Positions 9,264 through 17,663 are shown, numbered from the stretch's first letter. The stretch is DNA of 64,000 bases from Labedella gwakjiensis (GCF_003014675.1 NZ_PYAU01000001.1:2108001-2172000); one strand, 5' to 3'. The notes: generated from the letters alone by a model not told the origin. Program-made: numbers and translations.

Positions 9264-10637
9264 TCACGCGACCGGGGGGAGGGGGAGCGTCGCCGTCACC
9301 GTCGTGGGACCGCCGGCCGGGCTCCACACGTTGAGCCGTCCGCCCACACCCCGCACCCGCTCGTCGAGTCCGGCGAGACCGTGACCCGGCACCGTCTGCG
9401 CCCCTCCGCGGCCGTCGTCGCCCACGACGACCCGCAGCCACCGGGAGCCGTCGTCGCCCGGGACCACCTCGAGGAGGAGGGAGGCGAGTCGCGCACCCGA
9501 GTGCTTCGCGATGTTGGCCGCCGCCTCGCTCGCCACGAAGTACGCGGCACGTTCCACCTCGTCGGGGAGGACGGTGCCGGCCGGAAGAACGGCGCGCACG
9601 TCGACCGGCACGGTGCTGCGCGACGCGAGCGACTCGAGCGCGGCGACGAGTCCCCGGTCGAGCAGGATGGGCGGAGCGAATCCACGGGACAGGGCGCGCA
9701 GTTCGGCGAGGGCGTCGCGCGACTGGGCGGCGGCCTCGGCGAGCAGCGCGCGAGCGCGCTCCGGGTCGGTGTCCAACTGGCGCTCGGCGGCGGCGATGTC
9801 CATCTGCAGGCGCACGAGCCGCTGCTGCGGCCCGTCGTGGATGTCGCGCTCGAGCCGCCGGAGCGCCGTGCCCTCGGCGGCCGCCGCAGCCGTGCGGGTG
9901 GCCTGCGCTTCGGCGACGCGCTCGGCGAGGTCCTCGCTGCGGAACCGGGCGAGCATCAGCCTCGCGACGCCGTGGTGGGCGAGCGTGAGCCCGCGGGTCA
10001 CGAACGGCAGCGTGACGAGGAAGACGAGGCCGATCGCGAGTTGCAGGACGATGTCGACGGCACGCGGGTCCGCGCCCGGGAACGTCTGCTCGATCCAGAC
10101 CCAGTTGCCGCGGCGCCCGGGCAGGACCCAGGAGAGCAGCCCGCCGATCGCGCCGGACACCCACGCGATCGTGAGGCTCCACGTGACCGTACCGACGATC
10201 GGGTTCACGATCCCGGTGTGCACGAGATGCAACCAGGAGTGCGGGTCGGTGAACGGGCGGACGAGGTTCTTCCAGAAGCCCTCGGACGCGCGCACGGGCC
10301 AGCGCGGATCCTCGATCGGCGCCGTTCCCGCCCCGCGCAGACGCAGCAGCTCGAACGCCCCGAACCCGCGCCCCACGTAGAGAGCGGCGAAGAGGACGAA
10401 GATGCCGACGTAGATGATCACGGTCCCGAGTCCGAGGCTCACGAGGGCCCACGTGACGACGAGGCCGAAGATCACGACAGGGAGGGTGGGGAGGAGATAG
10501 CCGAGCTCGCGGGGCACGTTCGCCCAGAGGCGGCCGTAGGCGGCGATCACGCCCGGTCGTCGCCCATCGGCGGCCGCGGACGGCGTCTCCCCGGCCGGCT
10601 TCTCCGGCGGTCGGGCCGTGGTCGTTTCGGTGGTCAT
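9264..10637 (-). CDS. Sensor histidine kinase, HisKA_3 (NarL-system) type
   Basis: A 457-residue membrane kinase. The N-terminal half carries about four to five hydrophobic segments between residues 35 and 220 and resembles the sensor domain of actinobacterial kinases that monitor membrane state. The dimerisation box RDIHDGPQQRL puts the phosphorylated histidine at 267. The ATPase domain ends with GDDGRGG and GHGLAGLDERV. The chosen ATG is preceded by GAGGAG at five bases. A longer frame to 10772 lacks such a site. It partners the response regulator downstream. The signal is not identifiable. Confidence 0.9.
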   Translation of the reverse strand: MTTETTTARPPEKPAGETPSAAADGRRPGVIAAYGRLWANVPRELGYLLPTLPVVIFGLVVTWALVSLGLGTVIIYVGIFVLFAALYVGRGFGAFELLRLRGAGTAPIEDPRWPVRASEGFWKNLVRPFTDPHSWLHLVHTGIVNPIVGTVTWSLTIAWVSGAIGGLLSWVLPGRRGNWVWIEQTFPGADPRAVDIVLQLAIGLVFLVTLPFVTRGLTLAHHGVARLMLARFRSEDLAERVAEAQATRTAAAAAEGTALRRLERDIHDGPQQRLVRLQMDIAAAERQLDTDPERARALLAEAAAQSRDALAELRALSRGFAPPILLDRGLVAALESLASRSTVPVDVRAVLPAGTVLPDEVERAAYFVASEAAANIAKHSGARLASLLLEVVPGDDGSRWLRVVVGDDGRGGAQTVPGHGLAGLDERVRGVGGRLNVWSPAGGPTTVTATLPLPPVA

Positions 10638-10832
10638 GGAATCTCCTCGGTTCGCGTCGGCCGAGGCGCTGCGCGCTTCTCGGGGCGACGGGAACAGATC
10701 CATCATCGCGGAAGAACACGGGCGGCTCGGCGGGATGACTCCAGCCTCTCGAGATCGGTCATCCGGCCCCATCAGGCGGCCTCCCGGCCCGGTCGGGGGT
10801 TACCCACCCTCTGCGCGGGGGCGCGGCCCCGG

Positions 10833-12680
10833 CTACGGCTCGTCGATCTCCACGTCGCCCACCGGCGCCGAGCAGCAGACGAGTACCGATCCGGTCGGCG
10901 GCGGAACGATCGGGTCGACGAGGTACTCGACCTCGCCGCTCACGAGGGTCCGGACGCACGTGCCGCACGCCCCCACCCGGCACCCGTTCGGCCAGTCCTG
11001 TCCGGCGCCCTCGACGGTATCGAGGATCGAGCCGGCGCCGGCGGTCCACGTGAACCTCCGACGGCCGGCCGTGATCCGGTGCGGTCCCTCGCTCGACGGC
11101 TCGCGCGGCGCGGTGAGTTCGGCGGTGGTGGGGGAGTAGAACACCTCGGCGTGCACGTGTTCCGTTGAGACCCCCGCCCCGTGGAGCACGGCGCGCACCT
11201 CGGACGTGAGGAGCGCGGGCCCGCACACGTAGACGTCGACGTCATCCGGATCGAGGTCGTCGATCGTGGACAGCACGTCCTCGGCGGAGGGGCGACCGAC
11301 ACGCGCACCGTCCGCTGTGGCGCCCTCGACCGAGCGGCTGAGGTGCAGTGACGCCCGGGCGTCCGGGAGCGACGAGCACGCGGCCGTTACCTCGTCCCAG
11401 AGCGCGAGATCGGCGGCGGTGCGCTCCACGTGCAGCACGCGCACGCGACGCGGGTCGGCGTCCGCCGCGAGCGCCCGCAGCATGGCGACCGACGGGGTGA
11501 TGCCCGATCCGGCGCTCACGAGCACGACGTCCCTTTCCTCCGCACGATCGAGTGTGACGTCCCCGAACGGTCCGGTGACCACGAGGTCCGTCTCGGCGGT
11601 GAACCCGTCGTGCAATGCGCTCGAGATGCGGCCGTCGCGTCGGACGGTGATGCGGGCGCGGTCCGGGGCCGTCGCGGAGATCGTGTACGAACGCCAGCTG
11701 GGCGCGTGCTGGTCCGCGAGGTGCACCCGGAGGTGCTGACCGGGTCGCGCGGCGCCGAGGAGGCCGCTCGGATCCTCGATCCAGAAGCTCTCGGAGCGCG
11801 CACCGGCCGGTTCCCGCGACACGATGCGTCCCGTTCGTGGCCACTCCGCCTCGCCGACGACTGTGGGTGTCGCGACCGTCTCCGTGGCCGCCCCCGAGCG
11901 CGCCTCGTCGATCGGGACGATCACGTCGTCGGCACGCATCTCGCCTTCGGACACGACGCGCGCGTACACGCCGCAGTACATGTGACCGAAGCGGCTCGCG
12001 AGCAGCCCCGGCACGTTCAGGTCGGACACGCCGCGAACGGGATCGATCGTGGTCGCGCGGCAGCGATCGGTCGGCTGGAAGAACTCGAGCACCGCCGTCC
12101 CGATGCGGAAACGACGGCCGAGGAGGGCGAGCTCCCCCCACGCCGCGAGACCGTCGATGAGCACGTTCCCGCGGAATCGGCGGGGGTCGACGTGCTCACC
12201 CGCCGCCTCGGCGAGTGCACGCACGGTCGCGAGGTTGATGAACGACACGTGCGCATCCGGCCAGTCCCAGAGTCCCGTCGCGTCCGTGCGGATGAGGCGA
12301 GGGGAACCGAACGGCCCGGACGGGAGCGTGTCGCGGAGGAGCGTTCCGAGCGCGGAGTCGCTCCGTGTCGCGTCGCCGAGTGCCGCGCCGGCCGAGCGTC
12401 CGTCGGGCGCCGTGACCGTGAGGGTCGGTCGGTCTCCCTCGGCGTCGTCGAGCGCCATTCCGAACCGCACGATCTCCTCGTGGCGGGCGACGTGGAAGTA
12501 ACCATCGCGCGAGTTCCAGGCCGCCGGATCATCGATCCGGACCCGCCCGTTCTCGATCGCATGGCTCCGATCCCAGCGCAGCCCGCGCCCCGGCTGGAGG
12601 GCGACCGCCGCGTCGGCGGTGACGCCGGGCAGCCCCTTCACGGGATAGCGGGTGATCGACGCGATCCGCGGTGCACTCAT
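10833..12680 (-). CDS. MOSC domain - flavin reductase - 2Fe-2S ferredoxin fusion protein
   Basis: A 615-residue three-part protein. Residues 1-290 are MOSC_N plus MOSC, the fold of molybdenum-cofactor sulfurases and of YcbX/YiiM, which handle N-hydroxylated substrates. Residues of about 300-520 are a ferredoxin-NADP reductase module with the FAD-site RSYTISATAP and the nucleotide-site GSGITPSVAML. Residues 530-615 are a plant-type ferredoxin with cluster cysteines C567, C572, C575 and C603. It could pass electrons from NAD(P)H via FAD and iron-sulfur to a molybdenum site. The ATG is preceded by GAGGAGAGGGAG. It overlaps the Fic gene by four bases, so both lie in one transcript. Confidence 0.88.
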   Translation of the reverse strand: MSAPRIASITRYPVKGLPGVTADAAVALQPGRGLRWDRSHAIENGRVRIDDPAAWNSRDGYFHVARHEEIVRFGMALDDAEGDRPTLTVTAPDGRSAGAALGDATRSDSALGTLLRDTLPSGPFGSPRLIRTDATGLWDWPDAHVSFINLATVRALAEAAGEHVDPRRFRGNVLIDGLAAWGELALLGRRFRIGTAVLEFFQPTDRCRATTIDPVRGVSDLNVPGLLASRFGHMYCGVYARVVSEGEMRADDVIVPIDEARSGAATETVATPTVVGEAEWPRTGRIVSREPAGARSESFWIEDPSGLLGAARPGQHLRVHLADQHAPSWRSYTISATAPDRARITVRRDGRISSALHDGFTAETDLVVTGPFGDVTLDRAEERDVVLVSAGSGITPSVAMLRALAADADPRRVRVLHVERTAADLALWDEVTAACSSLPDARASLHLSRSVEGATADGARVGRPSAEDVLSTIDDLDPDDVDVYVCGPALLTSEVRAVLHGAGVSTEHVHAEVFYSPTTAELTAPREPSSEGPHRITAGRRRFTWTAGAGSILDTVEGAGQDWPNGCRVGACGTCVRTLVSGEVEYLVDPIVPPPTGSVLVCCSAPVGDVEIDEP

Positions 12681-13357
12681 CGTGTCTCCCTCTCCTCGTC
12701 CATGGAACCGAGCGGGGTCGCCCCGAGATCGTGGGAGACGATCCGAGTGAAGATCTGACGGAGCGGTCCATCGTCGGAGTCGTTGCGCGCCACATGACAT
12801 GCGTGATGCAACGCATCACGATCTACACCGTTCCAATCGATCGAATACCCTGCGGCCTCGACAAGATGGGAGAAGAACTCGCGCTGGGTTCGGCCGTTCC
12901 CTTCACGGAATGGATGTGCGAAGTTCAGGTAGTCGTAGAGGTAGGCGATCTCGGTGGGGAGGTCGTCGTCGCTAACAAGCCCCAGCCGATCGGTTTCTCT
13001 GATCCGCGCGGCCACGTGGAGAATGGGCCGCGTAATCTCTGCCGGAGGCATGAATGATTCACCACCGCCTTTGGCCAGTCCGACGGTGCGGAGTTGACCT
13101 GCCCACGCGTAGACGTCCTGAAAGAGTTGACGATGAATCGACAGGATGTGAGGGAGGTCGAACGTCCGGACGATCAGCTGGGGTCGCTCGCGGAGCTCGA
13201 CGAGCCGGTACTCCACGAAGTCGTTCTCGGCGTCTCGGAGGTGGGCCTCAGAGGTGGCGCCGACGAGGTTCCGTAGGACGGAGGACCCGGACTCGATGAG
13301 GTACCCGTCCCAGCGCTCCGCGTGAGTGCCCTTCTCCCAGGGACGATCCGTTGTCAC
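12677..13357 (-). CDS. Fic-family protein (AMPylating toxin, VbhT-like)
   Basis: A 226-residue Fic-domain protein. The complete active-site motif HPFREGNGRTQR lies at residues 148-159, with catalytic H148, E152, N154 and R159. This predicts nucleotide transfer (usually AMP) to a hydroxyl on a target; in short bacterial Fic toxins the target is often a topoisomerase. The N-terminal 50 residues lack an inhibitory helix, fitting class I Fic, whose inhibitor is a separate antitoxin. That partner is encoded immediately upstream. The GTG start overlaps the antitoxin stop by four bases, and the stop overlaps the MOSC-fusion start. Confidence 0.92.
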   Translation of the reverse strand: MTTDRPWEKGTHAERWDGYLIESGSSVLRNLVGATSEAHLRDAENDFVEYRLVELRERPQLIVRTFDLPHILSIHRQLFQDVYAWAGQLRTVGLAKGGGESFMPPAEITRPILHVAARIRETDRLGLVSDDDLPTEIAYLYDYLNFAHPFREGNGRTQREFFSHLVEAAGYSIDWNGVDRDALHHACHVARNDSDDGPLRQIFTRIVSHDLGATPLGSMDEERETR

Positions 13358-13539
13358 CCGATTCCGTATCGAGACCTGACCCGATGGCCGAGTTGTTCCA
13401 CGTCGATCTCGCCGCGCACATAGGCGTCCTGGTCTCGGCGGGTCTCTTCGGTGCTCCGGGCTCCTTCGAGTTGTGAAGCCTGCCGAGCATCGGTTACCGA
13501 CCGTGCGCGGCGGTCACGCTCTTCCGACGTAATGCTCAT
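13354..13539 (-). CDS. VbhA-like antitoxin of the Fic module
   Basis: A 61-residue, highly charged helical protein. Its early helix ends in ASQLEGARS, and the C-terminal part contains YVRGEIDVEQL, the GEI/GEL block typical of VbhA antitoxins. In VbhA a helix with S-x-x-x-E-G enters the Fic active site and its glutamate blocks ATP. Here E25-G26 are present, but the residue four before the glutamate is Ala21, and the only near serine is Ser22 (S-x-x-E-G). The ATG has AAGGA about seven bases upstream. The gene is first in the operon and coupled to the Fic gene, the usual toxin-antitoxin order. Confidence 0.85.
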   Translation of the reverse strand: MSITSEERDRRARSVTDARQASQLEGARSTEETRRDQDAYVRGEIDVEQLGHRVRSRYGIG

Positions 13540-13624
13540 CGAGGCGTCCTTCCGTCTTCACTCGATTCTACCGGCGGGGTATGACAGTCCGCGGATGGCG
13601 CAGCCGGTCAGTGGGCTCTCTTGC

Positions 13625-14374
13625 TCAGGACGTGGGGCGCAGCCGGAGCTCCTGCATGCCGCCGTCCACGGCGAGGGTCACGCCCGTCGTGGAGCCGGAG
13701 CGCGGGCTCGCGAGGTAGGCGACGGCGCCCGCGACCTCGTCGGGCGAGACGAGCCGGCCGTGCGGCTGGCGCGCCTCGAGCGCCGCGCGCTCGGCTGCCG
13801 GATCGTCCGCCGAGTCCAGCAGGCGCCCGATCCACGGAGTGTCGGCGGTGCCGGGGCTCACGCAGTTGACGCGGATCCCCTCGCGCACGTGGTCCGCCGC
13901 CATCGCCCGGGTCAGCGCGAGGACGGCGCCCTTCGATGCGCTGTATAGGGCCCGCTGCGGGAGCCCGGCCGTCGCCCCGATCGACGACGTGTTCACGATC
14001 GCCGCGGACGGCGACTGCCGCAGATGCGGGAGGGCCGCGCGAGCCACGCGCGCCATCCCGATCACGTTGATGTCGAGCACCCGCGTCCACTCGTCGTCGT
14101 CGTTGTCCGCGACGGTGCCCTGGGCGCCGATGCCGGCGTTGTTCACCACGACGTCGAGGCGGCCGAGCTCCTGGACCACCCGGGACACCGCGGCACGCAC
14201 CGAGGAGTCGTCCGACACGTCGGCGCGCACGGACAGGTGCCGTTCGTCGCGCGAGTCGGCGAGGTCGAGGACGGCGACGCGGGCCCCGTCGTCGGCCAGT
14301 CGAGCGGCGATCGCCGCCCCGAGGCCGGAGGCGCCGCCCGTGACGATGGCCACGAGTCCGTCGAAATCACCCAT
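13625..14374 (-). CDS. SDR-family oxidoreductase, possibly a sugar-acid dehydrogenase
   Basis: A 249-residue classical short-chain dehydrogenase. The cofactor motif TGGASGLG is at residues 12-19, NNAG at 78-81 and the catalytic Y144-x3-K148 in LYSASK, with serine in NTSSIG near 130. Asp37 at the end of the second strand (VLDLAD) suggests NAD rather than NADP. It lies 37 bases downstream of a fumarylacetoacetate-hydrolase-family gene on the same strand. In non-phosphorylative L-fucose or L-rhamnose breakdown an SDR oxidises 2-keto-3-deoxy-sugar acid and an FAH protein cleaves the diketo product. The other enzymes of that route are not here, so the assignment is tentative. Confidence 0.88.
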   Translation of the reverse strand: MGDFDGLVAIVTGGASGLGAAIAARLADDGARVAVLDLADSRDERHLSVRADVSDDSSVRAAVSRVVQELGRLDVVVNNAGIGAQGTVADNDDDEWTRVLDINVIGMARVARAALPHLRQSPSAAIVNTSSIGATAGLPQRALYSASKGAVLALTRAMAADHVREGIRVNCVSPGTADTPWIGRLLDSADDPAAERAALEARQPHGRLVSPDEVAGAVAYLASPRSGSTTGVTLAVDGGMQELRLRPTS

Positions 14375-14411
14375 GATTCCCTGTTCCTTCCGTTCGAGTG
14401 GATCGCACGGC

Positions 14412-15263
14412 TCACGGAGCCGCGCTGAACTCCTGGCGCTGTCGGCCGAGCCCGTCGATCTCGATCTCCACGACGTCGCCCGGCCGGATGTACGGGAACC
14501 GGCCGGACAGGGCGACGCCCTCGGGGGTCCCCGTGAGGACGAGGTCGCCCGGCTCGAGTGTCATGTACTGGCTGAGGTGCCACACGATGTGGTCGACGCC
14601 GAAGATCTGGTCGGCCGTGGACGAGTCCTGCCGCGGCTCGCCGTTGACCCAGCTCCGCAACCGGAGGTTCTGGTAGTCGAGGTCCTCCGGCGTCACGAGC
14701 CACGGGCCGGTGGGGTTGAAGCCCGGCGCGATCTTGCCCTTCGACCACTGCCCGCCGGATTCCTCGAGTTGGAAGGTGCGCTCGGAGAGGTCGTTCGCGA
14801 CCACGAACCCGGCGATGTGGGCGACGCTGTCGTCGGGGGAATCGAGGTAGCTCGCGCGCTTCCCGATGACGATGCCGAGCTCCACCTCCCAGTCGGTCTT
14901 CTCGCTGCGGCGGGGGATGTGGACGTGGTCGTTCGGTCCCACGACGGTGTTGGGCGTCTTGAGGAAGACCACGGGGATCTCGGGTGGCGCGGAGCCCGAC
15001 TCGGCGGCGTGCGCCGCGTAGTTCATGCCGATGCACACGACGGCGCTCGGGCGCGCGATGGGGGCGCCGATGCGGAGGGAACCGGGGTCGGCGATCTCTT
15101 CGAGGGTCCCGTTCGCCCGCGCCTCGGCGGCCCGCGCGATCCCGTCGCTCGAGAGGAAGTCGCCGTCGATGTCGCGCGTGAGCGAAGAGAGGTCGAAGAC
15201 GGCATCGCCGTCGATGAGCACGGGCTTCTCCGAGCCGAGGGGGCCGAGGCGGGCGAACTTCAT
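14412..15263 (-). CDS. Fumarylacetoacetate hydrolase family protein
   Basis: A 283-residue FAH-fold enzyme. The N-terminal lid domain (1-70) is followed by the catalytic core with CIGMNYAAHAAE near residue 82. The metal ligands are in DWEVELGIVIG (two glutamates) and FVVANDLSE (aspartate), and the conserved block DLVLTGTPEGV lies near 240. Such enzymes cleave C-C bonds of beta-diketo acids; the length and motifs match the ureidoglycolate lyase/2,4-diketo-3-deoxy-L-fuconate hydrolase branch. The ATG is preceded by AGGAGA. It is first in an operon with the SDR gene. A minus-strand TAGAGT (15327-15322) may be its -10. Confidence 0.87.
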   Translation of the reverse strand: MKFARLGPLGSEKPVLIDGDAVFDLSSLTRDIDGDFLSSDGIARAAEARANGTLEEIADPGSLRIGAPIARPSAVVCIGMNYAAHAAESGSAPPEIPVVFLKTPNTVVGPNDHVHIPRRSEKTDWEVELGIVIGKRASYLDSPDDSVAHIAGFVVANDLSERTFQLEESGGQWSKGKIAPGFNPTGPWLVTPEDLDYQNLRLRSWVNGEPRQDSSTADQIFGVDHIVWHLSQYMTLEPGDLVLTGTPEGVALSGRFPYIRPGDVVEIEIDGLGRQRQEFSAAP

Positions 15264-15312
15264 CGGTGGGTCTCCTGTGGCTCGCGACGTCCCTGTCGAC
15301 GCCGAGTGACTG

Positions 15313-15398
15313 AACATCTGAACTCTATCGCCCAGAATCGTGTTTTCGGGGCCATCGAGATGCCCTGAGAGCCCCTTGACACGGAAAGATCAGATGTT
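15313..15398. promoter_or_regulatory. Paired 9-bp operator-like boxes between divergent genes
   Basis: AACATCTGA (15313-15321) and its exact reverse complement TCAGATGTT (15390-15398) lie in the divergent gap. The first sits just downstream of the minus-strand -10-like TAGAGT, near the probable start of the FAH/SDR transcript. The second lies in the spacer of a plus-strand TTGACA (15376-15381), 17 bases, TACGGG (15399-15404). This is a good arrangement for one regulator controlling both directions. The binding protein is not identified. Confidence 0.5.
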
Positions 15399-15443
15399 TA
15401 CGGGGTTCCGTGAAAGGCTCAACGCGGTGTCGGAGCGGGGTAC

Positions 15444-15449
15444 TAGCGT
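15444..15449 (+). promoter_or_regulatory. -10 element of a likely leaderless promoter
   Basis: TAGCGT ends six bases before the GTG at 15456, so transcription would start at or next to the start codon. No Shine-Dalgarno sequence is seen. The same layout recurs at eight other genes in the window. Confidence 0.55.
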
Positions 15450-15455
15450 TGGTGT

Positions 15456-16019
15456 GTGAGCGAGAGCAGTCGATCGGAACGACGTCGGAACGAGTCGACG
15501 GGAGCGCGTCAGCGCGCCCACTCGGAGCTCAATGCGTGGCGCCGGATCGTGGGCATCCTCGCGAACGACGATGCCCGCGCGGTCTATGCGCGCATCGTGC
15601 TCGGAGAGGCGATCGACGAGGGGTCGACGGGCCTTCGTTCGCGTCGACTCGGACGACTGATCGCCGATCTCGTGGCGAGCGGCCTCGCGGAGGAGCGTGA
15701 CGGAGTCCTCGTCGCGTCCGGCGAGATGTTCCGGGCCATGCTCGCGGCCGAGCCCGTGCAGCGCGCCACCGGCATCGATCGGTTCCTGCGCGACGGGCGC
15801 ATCGACCAGTACCCCGCCTCCGCCGCCGAGCGGCGTGAGCTCCTCGAGTGGGTCGTGGCCGAGGCCTTCACACCGGGGGAGGAGCTCGACGAGCCCGCCG
15901 TGAACGCGCGGCTCGAGCCGTTCTCGTCCGACGTCGCCATCCTGCGGCGTCACCTCGTCGACCACGAGCTGCTCGAGCGCACGCCGTCCGGATCGTCCTA
16001 CGCCGCCGTCGTGCGCTGA
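15456..16019 (+). CDS. DUF2087-containing probable transcriptional regulator
   Basis: A 187-residue protein. The N-terminal 95 residues look like a helical, winged-helix-like region (ELNAWRRIVGILANDDARAVYARI, then SRRLGRLIADLVASGLAEER). The C-terminal 75 residues match DUF2087, beginning GRIDQYPASAAERRELLEWV and ending in YAAVV. DUF2087 proteins are usually small DNA-binding regulators in Gram-positive bacteria with no settled ligand. The gene is divergent from the FAH/SDR operon and may regulate it or itself. The start is the GTG directly after a -10-like hexamer (leaderless). Confidence 0.8.
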   Translation: MSESSRSERRRNESTGARQRAHSELNAWRRIVGILANDDARAVYARIVLGEAIDEGSTGLRSRRLGRLIADLVASGLAEERDGVLVASGEMFRAMLAAEPVQRATGIDRFLRDGRIDQYPASAAERRELLEWVVAEAFTPGEELDEPAVNARLEPFSSDVAILRRHLVDHELLERTPSGSSYAAVVR

Positions 16020-16165
16020 CCGGCCGGTCCGGTCCCTGAGCGGCCGTCCGTCACCCCCCTCCGGTTCCGCTCCCTCGAAGTGGGGTCCGCGCGAGATGCC
16101 GGATCGCCGTCATCAACCATGGCCGATGCGCTCTCTCAGGGTGAGCAACCGAAAGGACGACACCC

Positions 16166-16435
16166 ATGAACATCGCCATCGACGAGCACAGCGTCTGGAC
16201 CACGGCCACGAAGGCCGACCGCCTCCTGAACCGCCTCCCCACCGAGCAGATCGCCCACCTCGGTGACGGCTTCGAGTGGGACATCACCGACGCGGACGTC
16301 GTCATCGCCCGCCGTTACCTCCTCGGAGCACGCGTCCAGGCGGTCGTCCTCGGTCGCGAGATCGCCAAGATGGTGGCTGCACCCGACGCGATCATCTCGG
16401 AGCACCCCGCGCTGCGTCAGCTCATCGCGGGCTGA
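16166..16435 (+). CDS. Small hypothetical protein
   Basis: An 89-residue protein that I do not recognise. It has no signal peptide or membrane helix. The sequence is mixed acidic and hydrophobic, with a central DADVVIARRYLLGARVQAVVLG segment that could form strand-helix-strand. The ATG is preceded by GAAAGGA at a good distance, and codon use matches the neighbours, so it is very likely translated. It stands alone between a DUF2087 gene and a convergent small gene. Confidence 0.7.
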   Translation: MNIAIDEHSVWTTATKADRLLNRLPTEQIAHLGDGFEWDITDADVVIARRYLLGARVQAVVLGREIAKMVAAPDAIISEHPALRQLIAG

Positions 16436-16470
16436 TCCTCCGCAGATGCCCGCGCGATCGAGCGTCCGGG

Positions 16471-16662
16471 TCAGGAGCGCGGAGGGCGCCGCGTCACGCG
16501 CCGCCACCAGGCGCTGAGGCGAGCCGTCTGCCTGTCGGTGAATTCGTTCGACAGCCCCTGCGTCTCCGCCGACTGATCGCCGCCGCGCATGATCGCCTCG
16601 ATGGCGCGGTTCGCCCGCTCCTCCTGTTCGCGCCTCGCCTGAGCCCGCTCGTCCTCGTCCAT
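16471..16662 (-). CDS. Small hypothetical charged protein
   Basis: A 63-residue protein I cannot assign. The N-terminal half is a long charged helix (DEDERAQARREQEER, possible coiled coil), and the C-terminus is basic (WWRRVTRRPPRS). The ATG at 16662 was chosen because TAGGCT (16675-16670, minus strand) lies seven bases before it, the leaderless pattern seen repeatedly here. A longer frame to 16716 has no support. Confidence 0.55.
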   Translation of the reverse strand: MDEDERAQARREQEERANRAIEAIMRGGDQSAETQGLSNEFTDRQTARLSAWWRRVTRRPPRS

Positions 16663-16725
16663 CAGCACGAGCCTAGGCGCCGTCACGAGTCCGGGTGTGC
16701 CGAGCGCGGGTGGCACCGAGAGCCG

Positions 16726-17565
16726 TCACTCCTTCTCGGCCTGCAACGTGTAGGTGAGGGGAGCGACGCCGTCGAGGGCATCGAGTCTGAACTCGCCACC
16801 CTCCACCGCGACCATCTGCCCGGGAAGGGCTTCCCACGGCACCGTGCGGTGCTCGACGAGGCCCGTGATGCGGAGGCCGTGGTCGAGGAGGGCCGTCACG
16901 ATCTCGCCCATCCCGTGGTTCCACTCGTAGGTCTTCGTCGCGACGATCGGGCGATCTGTCGCCACGTACGTGGTGTCGCTGTCCCACTCGAGCGGCTCCT
17001 GCTGCTCGAAGTACGGGAACCGCAGGTGGAGGTCGTCGTCGATCGTCTCGTTCATCGACCACAGCACGGGGTGACCCTCGCGGATGAAGAGGCGGCCCCC
17101 GGGGCGGAGCAGTGCCGACACCGTGGCGGCCCACCGGTCGATGCTCGGCAGCCAGCACAGGGCGCCGATGCCCGTGTAGACGAGGTCGAACGTGCCGGTG
17201 CCGAGCACGTCGGCCGCGGCGTACACGTCGCTCTCCACGAAGTCGACGTCGTCGCCCGTGCGTTCCACGAGCACGCGCGCCTTCTCGATCGCCACAGAGG
17301 AGAAGTCGAGTCCCGTCACGCGCGCGCCCAGCCGCGCGAGCGAGAGGGTGTCCGTGCCGATGTGGCACTGCAGGTGCACGGTGCGCAGCCCCGTGATGTC
17401 GCCGAGCCGTTCGCGGTCGAACTCCACGACGTCCGACAGGAGTCGTCTGTCGGCGACGAAGCGGTCGATGCCGTAGCCGAGCCCGCCCTCGGCGGCGTGC
17501 GCGGCCGCTCGATCGTCCCAGTTCGCGCGATTCGTCTCGCGGTGTAGCCCCAGATTCTCCGACAC
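16726..17565 (-). CDS. Class I SAM-dependent methyltransferase
   Basis: A 279-residue protein with a Rossmann-type methyltransferase core. Motif I is the unusual HLQCHIGTDTLSLARLGARV near residue 63, followed by VTGLDFSSVAIEKAR (motif II) and FDLVYTGIGALCWLP (motif IV). The C-terminal part is a beta-rich cap with conserved WNHGMGEI. Motif I reads C-H-I-G-T instead of G-x-G-x-G, which is characteristic of one actinobacterial/bacillar branch of these enzymes. The substrate is unknown. The GTG start follows GAGG at six bases. It is a single-gene unit, convergent with the small gene at 16166 and divergent from the GntR gene. Confidence 0.82.
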   Translation of the reverse strand: MSENLGLHRETNRANWDDRAAAHAAEGGLGYGIDRFVADRRLLSDVVEFDRERLGDITGLRTVHLQCHIGTDTLSLARLGARVTGLDFSSVAIEKARVLVERTGDDVDFVESDVYAAADVLGTGTFDLVYTGIGALCWLPSIDRWAATVSALLRPGGRLFIREGHPVLWSMNETIDDDLHLRFPYFEQQEPLEWDSDTTYVATDRPIVATKTYEWNHGMGEIVTALLDHGLRITGLVEHRTVPWEALPGQMVAVEGGEFRLDALDGVAPLTYTLQAEKE

Positions 17566-17663
17566 GTCGGACCTCGTTTCCGCCCGACCGTCGAGCCAAC
17601 CAGGCTATCGGGTCGGCCGGGACGGTGCACGCGATCGCGCCGGTGACGCTCTCCGCGCCGATT

